Assembly: GCA_965153355.1 (NCBI GenBank)
Contig: OZ231126.1
Coordinates: 46,562,001 to 46,626,000, forward strand
Origin: Flaccisagitta enflata
Taxonomy: Eukaryota; Chaetognatha; Sagittoidea; Aphragmophora
DNA: 64,000 nt
Direction: 5' to 3'
The first letter of the stretch is position 1; the number at the start of each line of letters is the position of its first letter. This document shows positions 1 through 8,616 of the stretch, in pieces. The notes under the pieces were generated by a model. The model saw only the letters and a list, made by a program, of their open reading frames with translations, had not been told where the DNA came from and did no database searches. Made by a program: the position numbers and the translations under genes.

Positions 1-800
1 AGAGAAGAAAGAAGGAAAAATAGCAAAAAAGAAAGAGGGAAAGAAGGAAAGAAGGAAAGAGGGGAATGAAGGGAAGAAAGAAGGCAATAAAGAAAGGAGA
101 GAAAGAAGGCAATAAAGAAGGAAAGAAAGAAGAAAAGAGAGAAGGATAGAAAGAAGGGGAGAAAGCAGGGAAGAAAGAAGAAAAGAAGATGAGAAAGGAG
201 GACAAAAGGGAGGACAGAAAGGAGGAAAGAAAGGAGGCAGGAGAGAAGGAAGGAAGAGAGAAAGAAAGAAACAAAGAAAGTAAGAAGAAAAGAAGGAAAG
301 AAAGAAGGATAGAAAGAAGAAAAGAAAGAAGGAAAGAAAGAAGGATAGAAAGAAGAAAAGAAAGAAGGATAGAAAGAAGAAAAGAAAGAGAAAGAAGAAA
401 AGAAAGAAAGAAAGAAGGAAAGAAAGAAGGAAAGACAGAAGGTAGGAAAGAAGGTAAGAAAGAAGGTAAGAAGGAAGATAAGAGAGAAAGAAGGAAAGAC
501 AGAAAGAGGGAATGAAGAACAGAAAGACGGAAAGAAAGTAAGAAGGAAAGAAAGAAAAAGTCCTGAGAGAAAGAAAGATAGAAAGAAGGCGAGATGCCAA
601 GAAAGATGGAAAGAAAGTATGATGGAAAGAAAGATGGAAGGAAAGATGGAAAGAAAGAAAAAGATAGAAAGAGAGAATGATGGAAAGAAAGAAAAATGGA
701 AAAAAAGGTGGAAAAAAGAAAGAAATAAGGAAGAAAAGAGAGAGAAGAGAAAATCTGGGAGAAAGAAAAGAAAAAAAAGAAACAGAAGGGGAGAAAAAAA
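1..800. repeat. purine-rich GA/GAAA low-complexity tract
   Basis: Almost pure purine on the plus strand, built from AAGAAAG, AAGGA and AGAAAGAAGG words with few interruptions. It begins just beyond the last visible exon of the TDRD1-like gene (minus strand, exon ending at 830), so it lies in that gene's next intron, where it would read as polypyrimidine. The open frames in it (Lys/Arg/Glu only) are composition artefacts. Confidence 0.9.
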
Positions 801-829
801 ACTATTCTTAGATGAGCAGGCTCCATTAC

Positions 830-3800
830 CTTCGTTATCTCATCGTTTACATTGACCATGAGCGCCTTGTTGTCATCCGTGAGTGGTTGCACGAAGACAT
901 TCTGCCAATCTTCAATATGAGGAATCAAGGCTGGAAAACTTTTGACGCTGCTCAATTGTTCTAAGGCGAAGAGAGGGACGGACTCGGCCATAATCTTTGG
1001 TGGCGGTGCGACTTGAATGGCGGGAACTGGAGCTTGGGTCGTGGCGTGTCCAGAGGACACCAACAACTCAGCAAGAGAGACACCATCTCCTCGCTTGGCA
1101 ATGACGGAAGCGACGCCATCGGTAGATTTTCCTACGACTTGAACGGACACGGGTCCAAAAATGGGAAATTGCTCCTCCACGTAAGCCGATGATTCCGGCG
1201 CCCATTCCAAAGCGCCTTCCGGCAGCGGATACAGAGGCGGAGACGTCTCGCAGCAAATGGCGAGTGAGGGTAAATTGGAGTGCAGCGAAGTTGCCGTCAT
1301 GGGTCGTAACTGAGCGGGATTAAGCATCGCGTCTTCGCCGTAATCGAGGTATCGGATGGAGACGAGTCCCGATGAGTCGACGGGTGAAGTGACTCGAGCG
1401 CGAGACCACTGACCATCGGCGACCACCCAAGCGGCGACAAAATCGCCTGAACAGATAGAGGATTAAACGGAAAAATCATCAAAACAAGTTCATTTGTTAT
1501 TCTCTGTTTTCATTGACTAACCAGCCATATCATCATACCGACAGCAGGGGCGAAGTTTGGATTCGGTGGTGAACCGGCGTAAATACGATTCAACTCCTCG
1601 CTCACACCGGCAAATCTTCCTAAGATTTCGTCGTCTACTTTCCAAATGGAAAAGCGACCGGGCTTGGCGTGATAGACGATCGTGGCTTCGATCATGTCAC
1701 CGATTTTAACGTCATCGCCGGCGGAAGAAAGATGAAGAGGAGGTGGCGATGGTTCTTTAGGGGGCTGGTGAGCATCGACGGGTTCGGACTTGGTCGATAT
1801 CTCCGGTGGACGAATCCAATCGGCGTATCCAGCGTTGACGAAGACGGTCGCCAAATCGTCGTCGCCACATCTGATGTCGACCTGAAAGTGACGAATATTA
1901 AAGAAAAAGTGGGAATACATGAAGCTGAATTAGGAACTATGTTCTTGACGTGAAACCACTTGATATCTGATCAACTCATTTCCTCGTTATTATTTAACAA
2001 AACAGATATCAGGTTTAAAGTTACTTCGTCTCTTAATACCCGTCATTACGAGGTTCAACCGTGTTTCGTACCTTGTGTCTCGAAAAAAGAGAGTCCGCCG
2101 CTTGATTTTCTCTGACGACAATTTTCAATTCCTTGAGCAGCAATTGCTTGAACAACGCCTGAACGTCGGCGGGCCAAACCAGCGCCCCATTCTTGGGAAC
2201 AACGTTGGCCAAGGCGCAAGGAACGACTCTCGAGGGCAATTCGGCGAATTCCGCCGGCAAAGGTCGGATGTCGGACAACTGCGTCGAGGCCGAGTTGCCG
2301 TAATCGGTGAACCACAAAATCGGGTTGCCATCGACCGTTTGCGAGCCCGGTTTAATAACGATGGCGCGAGAAAACTGCTCTTCGAAAAACGCCAGCACGG
2401 CGCGACCAAGGCCACAAACGTCGTCGTCGTTACCACCTGCTGCACTGATAGCCGGCATTTGCCGTAAAGACGTCGTCAAACCGGCTAGAGTGGACTCCAT
2501 GGAAATGTAGCGCACGTCGTCGGCCGACTCGAGAACGGCGAAATCTCCCGGGCCAGTGGCGTCAAAAACGGACAGAGAAGCTGAGGAACCCACTTTCAAG
2601 GTGCGGACTTCAACACGCGGCAAAGACGTCGCGGACGTGGCAACTGACAGAGGGGAAAATGGCCGAACGGAATAAGGAATCGAATAATAATTCACAGTAA
2701 CAAGCGATATGTCGATTCAGATCTTGAGAAGAGCGATGAAAAAGATAGACATGGTGATATAGGAAGAATGTCAAAATTTTGAGAATCATACCGGGACCTT
2801 CCCTGGAATCCTTGACCGATTGGAGTTTCTTCTTTGCGCAAACGTTGCGATGAACGGGCCAATCTTCAGTTTGACAATCTCGAGAGCAGTAAGGCTCTTT
2901 GCACGATCCACACTGTTGTCCCGCTTGCTTACCACATCCGACGCAAATGCGTTGACTCCTGGGTCTCGGAGAAGCGGAACGCTACCGATGGCAAAGGGAG
3001 AGGGAAGGGAACATGACAAATTTGAGGAGATATTTCATATGTTCCAAGAATACAGTTCAAATGTTTTAAAATGGTCTGAAATGGTTAAAAATGGTCTAAA
3101 ATGGTTTAAAATGCTTTGATATGTTTTGAAATGCTTCCAAATGTTTTCAAATATTTTCTAATGTAATAAAATTTCATACGTTCCAGGAATTCTGTTCAAA
3201 TTTATCTCGAGAGACAGTAAGTCTAGTCAATTTGGGATAAATATTGTACAAAGATAAGGACAAGGAACAATTACGATAACAGATGAACAAAGCCAACACC
3301 TATAAGTTGCGTGCGGGACATAAACAACTTCAGATGACTAAAATTGACTTTAAATGACTCAATATGACTCAAGATTGACTTTAAATGACTCAAGATGACC
3401 TGAATTGACTTAGAATGACCTAAATGACTAAATTGACCTCATTGACTCAAGGGACTTAACATAACTTAATATGACTTAAAATGACTTAGAATGACTTAGA
3501 ATGACTTTGTCACTTACGACTTTGAGTCACTTACGACTTAAAATGGCATTTGGGAAGGAACTGTGAGCCCAAAAGACTCAAAAACGCCAAAAAGTAATAG
3601 TCGCAAAAGCGTTAGATGGTCAGCGGTACCCGTTGCCCCTATGTGAGTATGTGTGAGTGTGTGATGGTGAGAGGGGCAGCGGCCCCGAAGGGGCCGATGA
3701 CCTATGCTTAGTAAGTTTTGAAGTTCTAGGATTGAATTTGAGCATCAATAAGGGGATTTGAGCCTCAAGACTGATTTGAGCCTCGAGGCTGTGATTTGAG

Positions 3801-5558
3801 CCTTGAGGCTGCGGTTTGAGCCTCAAGGCTGTGATTTGAGCCTCATCCTGGGATTTGAAGCTTGAGGCTGTGATTTGAGTCTACAGGCTGTGATTTGACC
3901 AATGAAGCTGTCATTTGAGCCTCATGGCTGTGATTTGAGGCTTGAGGCTGTGATTTGAGGCTTTAGGCTGTGATTTGAGCCATGAGGCTGTGATTTGGGC
4001 CTAAAGGCTAGGATTTGGGCCTCAAGACTAAGATTTGGGCCCCAAGGCCAGGATATGAGCTTCGAAGGGGGTGGACGGAGGAGAAGGAGAAGAAGAAGAA
4101 GAAGGAAAAATTTCCCCTATGTGTGAAAGCATAGGTCATCGGCCCCTTCGGGGCTGCTGCCCAAAAAGGGGACCGACTGACCCACCAACCAACAAAGCGG
4201 GGTGTAGAGTTGCGTAGCACGCGACTAATAGTCGCAAAAGCGTTAGATGGTCAGCGGTACTCGTGCCCTGCCTAAGTAGGTTGTGGTTGAAGTTGAGGGG
4301 GGAGCAGGGCAGCGGCCCCAAAGGGGTCGATGACCTATGCTTTCACACATATGGGGGATTTTCTCCTTCTCCTCCTCCTCCATCCCTCCCCCTCTCAAAT
4401 CCCAGTCTCGAGGACCAAATTCCAGTCTCGAGGTTAGAATCCCAGTCTTGAGGCCCACATCCCAGCCTCAAGGCCCAGATCCTAGCCTCAAGGCCCAAAT
4501 CCTAGCCTGGAGGCTGAGTTTTGGGCCTCAAGGCCAGGATCCGGGCCTCTTGGCTGAGATTTTGACATCGAGGCTGAGATTTGGGCCTCAAGACTGAAAA
4601 CTGGGCCTCCAGGCTAGGATTTAGGCCTTAAGGCTAGGATTTGGGCCTTAAGGCTAGGATTTGGGCCTTGAGGCTGGGATGTGGGCCTCAAAACTGGGAT
4701 TTGAGCCTCGAGACTGGAATTTGGTCCTCGAGACTGGGATTTGAGGGGGGGGACGTAGGAGGAGAAGGAGGAGAAGGAGAAAATCCCCCATATGTGTGAA
4801 AGCATAGGTCATCGACCCCTTCGGGGCCGCTGCCCAAAAAGGAGGAAACGGGCAAAAGCAAGAATCGAGAAGAGCAATAAACAGAGATGAATGCATAAAG
4901 AGATGAAATCAATGAGTCGAGAGACCATTACAAAAACTAAGAACTACGAAACCTGAGCTTGAGACATCTCGGTCGCAAAGGCTTCTTCCTCCATCTTTTG
5001 TTGCTTCCTTTTGGCAAGCTCCTCGTCGGACAGCGCAATGGCGACTTTAATTTGATGAGCTTCGTCAATTTTGGTTCCATTGAGCGCCTCGATGGCGGCG
5101 CTGGCTTCTCGAAAACTGCCGTAAGTGACCCACAGACGGGACAGCTGTGGATTCGTCACGTCGGAACTGCGACTGATCTCATCAACTTCTCCATATTTGG
5201 CAAACATTTCTTCCAGTGAAGTTGTGGTGCATCGGCGTGGAATACCTACGGAAAGCAGAGGTGTACTCTATGTTCACCGTAACAGGACAAAATACGAAGT
5301 TGTAGCATTGAACCATCACATCACATCCGCGGCAAATATACCGGTTATGTATAGCTTGGTGATCCTCTTTTCAGCCGCGTCCCTCCGCATTATCTGCACT
5401 TGACGAGCATCGCCATTAGCGACGACGCCATTCATGCTTTGCTGCTGCGCGTGGAGATCCGCGCCGATCCCGCGTTGATACGAGTTGAAGTTGGCGTTGA
5501 CGTGGGCATCTGCACTCGGATCCCACGTGTCCAAACGGACGGAGCCACACACGGACAT
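830..5558 (-). CDS. TDRD1-like: TDRD1-like protein: RRM, MYND zinc finger and Tudor domains (3' end outside window)
   Basis: Six exons: 5558-5342, 5245-4953, 2981-2792, 2643-2072, 1881-1539, 1446-830, joined by GT-AG introns whose phases agree (1,0,1,0,1,0). They give 744 codons, and the gene continues past the left edge. The start is the ATG at 5558, in context CCGCCATGT. Residues about 67-145 form an RRM (RNP2-like LYITGI at 69-74, weak RNP1 near RLWVTY). Residues 183-218 are a complete MYND finger (C183, C186, C194, C197, C202, C206, H214, C218). A first Tudor core lies near 310-370 (WFTDYGN) and a second near 536-595 (RYLDYGE). MYND plus several Tudor domains is the TDRD1 plan. In that family Tudor domains bind dimethylarginine tails of PIWI proteins in germ granules, so a piRNA or germline role is inferred. 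The RRM is the odd part: I know RRM plus Tudor from TDRD10, but not joined to MYND. Confidence 0.87.
3035..3550. repeat. intronic array of about 10-bp AAATGACTT / AAATGGTTT words
   Basis: Degenerate short tandem words (AAATGGTCTG, TTAAATGACTCA, CTTAGAATGA) fill this part of the 2 kb intron between the RRM and MYND exons. The reverse complement of the same word (AGTCATTTTTAATCA) forms the body of the Helentron-like copy near 17.3 kb. The array may therefore be decayed transposon body. Confidence 0.6.
3597..4226 (-). mobile_element. Helentron-like element with internal palindromic 20-mers
   Basis: In minus orientation the 5' end (near 4226) reads TAGTCGCGTGCTACGCAACT followed by CTCTACACCCCGC and a GTTGGTTGGTGGGTCAGTCG tract. 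The other end (near 3597) carries TTTTGCGACTATT. Between them about 15 units of roughly 20 bp (ATTTGAGCCTCAAGGCTGTG type) each contain the palindrome AGCCTCAAGGCT. The array is bracketed by an inverted pair of GCGGCCCC(G/T)AAGGGGCC-GATGACCTATGCTT motifs near 3680-3715 and 4125-4160. It sits inside the TDRD1-like intron. Confidence 0.6.
4228..4855 (-). mobile_element. second tandem copy of the same foldback element (5' end lost)
   Basis: Starts with the same AATAGTCGCAAAAGCG end as the copy at 3597, about 630 bp downstream. It holds an array of CCTCAAGGCCCAAATCCTAG-type 20-mers whose orientation reverses in the middle. An inverted pair of about 80 bp brackets the array: 4306-4385 (GACCTATGCTTTCACACATA) against 4755-4838. 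The right side ends without the hairpin and GTCN tract, so it looks truncated. Confidence 0.6.
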
Positions 5559-5895
5559 GGCGGTGGGAGATGTGGATTAATCGCGTATGGTTGTAACGTG
5601 TAAGCGTTTCTACTTATTATGTTGATGCCCTTAAATGGGTATAGGTTAGAACTCTGCAAAGACACCAAGCCGTAAATTTATGAGGCATAGTTGTGAACGG
5701 AAAATCGTAAGTGTGCGTGTTACGAAATACTACCAGTCACGTTAACAATAACAAGCGACTGATGAATAAATATTCCAACAAAAACAAAGATAGAATTTGT
5801 AGCATGGAGCACAAAGTGATTGACAAGCAGGTATTTGGAAGAATGGCACTTGAATGAATAAGAACACCGTTACTTTAACTGATCAGTTCCACGCG

Positions 5896-6966
5896 TCATA
5901 ACATTTCCGCCAGGTCCATAATGGAACCGACGTAAAAATCAGGCAAAAGAGAACGCAACGGCATTCCGTGGTGGGTTCCACCTTCACTAGACTGACAATA
6001 CCGCATGATATCGACAGATGTGACGCCCGAGAGTACGGCGATGGACGCGATGCCATTTCTTCTGGCGAACCCCACATCTGACCTCAAACTGTCGCCGACC
6101 ATACAGGCCCTCGTTGCGTCGAAATTCGGCACATTTGCGCAAATCGCCTCCAAGATGGCGGGGCCGGGTTTCCCGACGTAGGTCGGCTGTCTATCCGAGC
6201 AAGTGGCTATGCATTGTGCCAGACTTCCGGCTATAGGTTGAACGCGTCCCGGAGAGAACTCATAACCAGTTTCCCACGAAGTAGCGAGAAAGTGACACTG
6301 CCAATCACTGACACCGTCGCGTCTCTTCAAGTAACTCGCGGCTTTTGTCAGCTTCATGAAATTAAAATGCTCGTCCTGGCCGATCACAACGACTTTGACA
6401 TCGTCAACCAGCGGAATAGCGAGAATGTCCGCCAACTCGAAAGAAGGCGGTGTGTTATCCGCGCCATTACCAAAATGATTGATTCCGTGAGTTGTGAGTT
6501 CTTCCTCCAACCCTTTGGATCCCATCAAATACACCGAGTCGTTCGGTTTCTCCAAAAGCTGTTCCAACTTAAAGCGCATGACTCGATTTACGCTGAAATT
6601 GTCGTTTGGTGAGCAAACGTAACCCGTCATCCGATGGATTTTGTCGTTGAGCGCTTGCGTCGAGGGAATGCTGTTATTGGAGGCGAACAAGATGGTTTTC
6701 CCTTTGTCTCTTAACTTGCCCAGTGCGTGCTGCACGCGATCGAACCTTTGAGCGTGATCAACGTGCCATATCACGCCGTCGCAATCCAAAATGAGGGTGT
6801 CGAAACGATCTAATATCCCCAGCGCGTTTCTTTTCGTGATTTCCACCGGCCATGAAGATGAGTGAGAGGAAAGGTTTTTGACTAGAGTCGCGGACAATGC
6901 ATTGAAGGCATATCGGAATGGCACATTCACAAGTGTCAAGTTTGGTTTTGCTAAAAAAGCTGCCAT
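5896..6966 (-). CDS. PGP: HAD-superfamily phosphatase, phosphoglycolate/pyridoxal phosphatase family
   Basis: One uninterrupted 356-codon frame from the ATG at 6966 to the TGA at 5896. All HAD motifs are present: motif I DCDGVIW (Asp61 nucleophile, Asp63 general acid), motif II FASNNS (Ser96), motif III GKPGP (Lys266) and motif IV GDSLRSD (Asp292, Asp297). The roughly 120-residue insert between motifs II and III is the C2-type cap of the phosphoglycolate/pyridoxal phosphatase (NagD-like) group. Vertebrate PGP removes phosphate from 2-phosphoglycolate and glycerol 3-phosphate, and PDXP from pyridoxal 5'-phosphate. I cannot separate the two by eye. The first 45 residues extend beyond the usual N-terminus; they are hydrophobic with a few basic and many Ser/Thr residues, so a mitochondrial presequence is possible. 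The lack of introns is notable, but flanking genes are intron-poor too. Confidence 0.9.
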   Translation of the reverse strand: MAAFLAKPNLTLVNVPFRYAFNALSATLVKNLSSHSSSWPVEITKRNALGILDRFDTLILDCDGVIWHVDHAQRFDRVQHALGKLRDKGKTILFASNNSIPSTQALNDKIHRMTGYVCSPNDNFSVNRVMRFKLEQLLEKPNDSVYLMGSKGLEEELTTHGINHFGNGADNTPPSFELADILAIPLVDDVKVVVIGQDEHFNFMKLTKAASYLKRRDGVSDWQCHFLATSWETGYEFSPGRVQPIAGSLAQCIATCSDRQPTYVGKPGPAILEAICANVPNFDATRACMVGDSLRSDVGFARRNGIASIAVLSGVTSVDIMRYCQSSEGGTHHGMPLRSLLPDFYVGSIMDLAEML

Positions 6967-7236
6967 TCTAAAAAAAGTGTATTTCTGGTGAGGGGAGAAA
7001 CTGGTGGTGCTTGAACATTAACAACATTATTTGAAATATATCATCCGTTTGACAACGAGCTCATTTGAAAAGCCTTTCATCATCAAACATCATGCCAAAT
7101 GAAGATGAAGTTGAATCAAGCATTCTGGTGTACATCATGAACCATTATTCCATTAACAATTTTAATCTACTGATCAACCATGATCAATATAAAAAGTTTC
7201 ATTTGAATTAAATCAAAAAAATCTGATCAGTATCTG
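6967..7236. other. AT-rich spacer without recognised feature
   Basis: Upstream side of the phosphatase gene. I see no coding exon, tRNA-like box or repeat here. Confidence 0.5.
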
Positions 7237-8515
7237 GGTCCGCGACGGAAGGGGGTGAAAGATCACCAATTCCATAAGATCGCTATCACCAAAAGATCGC
7301 TAACCCTGTTAGAGTCTCCATACAAAGTTTCATGCAAATCCATTGAAAAATGGCAAAGTTATGCACGTTTCACTTTTAGGCTAGTAGGGTGGTTGGGTGG
7401 TAGGCTGGTTTGGATAAATAGTGTGCATATGTTGAGTTCTTCCATTTAGAGACTCTATATCAAGTTTCAACCAAATTGGTTGAAAAATGTCCAATTTATG
7501 CAAGTTTGTTACTTTTAAGACGGTAGGCTGTTTGGGTGGTAGGTCGGTTTGGCCGGTTAGCATACTCAAACGTAAATAAATCACGTACATATGTTGAGTC
7601 CTTCCATTTAGAGACTCCATACCAAATTTCAACCAAATTGGTTGAAAGATGCCAAGGATATGCACATTTTTCGCTTTTAGGCTGGTAGGCTGGTTGGATG
7701 GTAGGCTGGTTTGGCAGGATAAATAGTGTGCATATGTTGAGTTCTTCCATTTAGAGACTCCATATCAAGTATCAACCTAATTGGTTGAAAAATGTAAAAG
7801 TTATGCAAGTTTTTCACTTTTAAGCCAGTACGCTGGTTGGGTGGTAGGTCGGTTTGGCCGGTTAGCATGCTCAAATGCATATAAATCATATACATATGTT
7901 GAGGCCTTCCATTTAGAGATTCCATACCAAATTTCAGCCAAATCCGTTGAAAAATGCCTAAGTTATGCACGTTTTTCACTTTTAGGCCGGTAGGCTGGTT
8001 GGGTGGTAGGCTGGTTTGACAGGATAAATAGTGTGCATATGTTGAGTTCTTCCATTTAGAGACTATATACCAAGTTTCAACCAAATCAGTTGAAAAATGA
8101 CAAAGTTATGCAAGTTTTTCACTTTTAGGCCGGTTGGCTGGTTGGGTGGTAGGTCGGTTTGGCCGGTTAGCATGCTCAAATGCATATAAATCATATACAT
8201 ATGTTGAGTCCTTCCATTAAGAGACTCCATACCAAATTTCAGCCAAATGGGTTGAAAAATGCCAAAGTTATGCACGTTTTTCACTTTTAGGCCGGTAGGC
8301 TGGTTGGGCCGGTTGGGTTGGTCGGATCACAAAAATCGGATAGGATGTAAAGCGCCTAACCCTATTACAACTTCCCACCAAATATGAACCAAATCGGTCA
8401 AAGCATAAAAAAGTTATCCATTTTTTAAAATCCGTCACAACGACGACGACGACGACGACGACACCCACCCGCCTGGAATTATAGTCCGCGTCGGAATGAT
8501 ATTCCGTCGCGGACA
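7237..8515. repeat. two-subunit higher-order tandem array bounded by 13-bp inverted ends
   Basis: Two related subunits of about 144 and 161 bp alternate. One contains GTGTGCATATGTTGAGTTC, the other ATACATATGTTGAGTCC. The first recurs at about 7432, 7737 and 8042 and the second at about 7593, 7898 and 8202, so the composite repeat is 305 bp. Both carry a GGTAGGCTGGTTGGGTGGTA stretch. The block starts with GTCCGCGACGGAA (7237) and ends with its inverse TTCCGTCGCGGAC (8503-8515), next to a local 14-bp hairpin (8484-8515) and a short GAC array (8440-8462). I found no target-site duplication. It lies 3' of SEPHS2 and may overlap its 3' UTR. Confidence 0.7.
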
Positions 8516-8616
8516 AAAATTGAGACCAATAAAGTAAAATCATTCGACTAGCGGTTGGCTCATTGAACAAGAAACAGGAGCGCACAAACACTGGAAATGT
8601 GAACGTCGAAAGTCCT

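Noticed and set aside
189-855. Lys/Arg/Glu-rich open frames in the left purine tract
   Set aside because: Stop-free only because the DNA is nearly pure purine; no domain, and it lies in an intron of the opposite-strand gene.
1068-1482. Minus frames giving alternative ends to the TDRD1-like gene
   Set aside because: They use a frame that stops quickly. Choosing the donor at 1538 restores the phase and a clear Tudor domain through 830.
2075-2467. 130-codon plus-strand frame
   Set aside because: It is the antisense shadow of the Tudor exon of the TDRD1-like gene.
3765-4060. CRISPR-like array of regularly spaced repeats
   Set aside because: No unique spacers separate the 20-mers, the genome is eukaryotic, and the units are simple diverged tandem repeats.
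8484-8515. Hairpin just 3' of SEPHS2 as a SECIS element
   Set aside because: The stem is only 14 bp with a 3-nt loop, and lacks the UGAN/NGAN core quartet and apical AA; it coincides with the inverted end of the tandem array.
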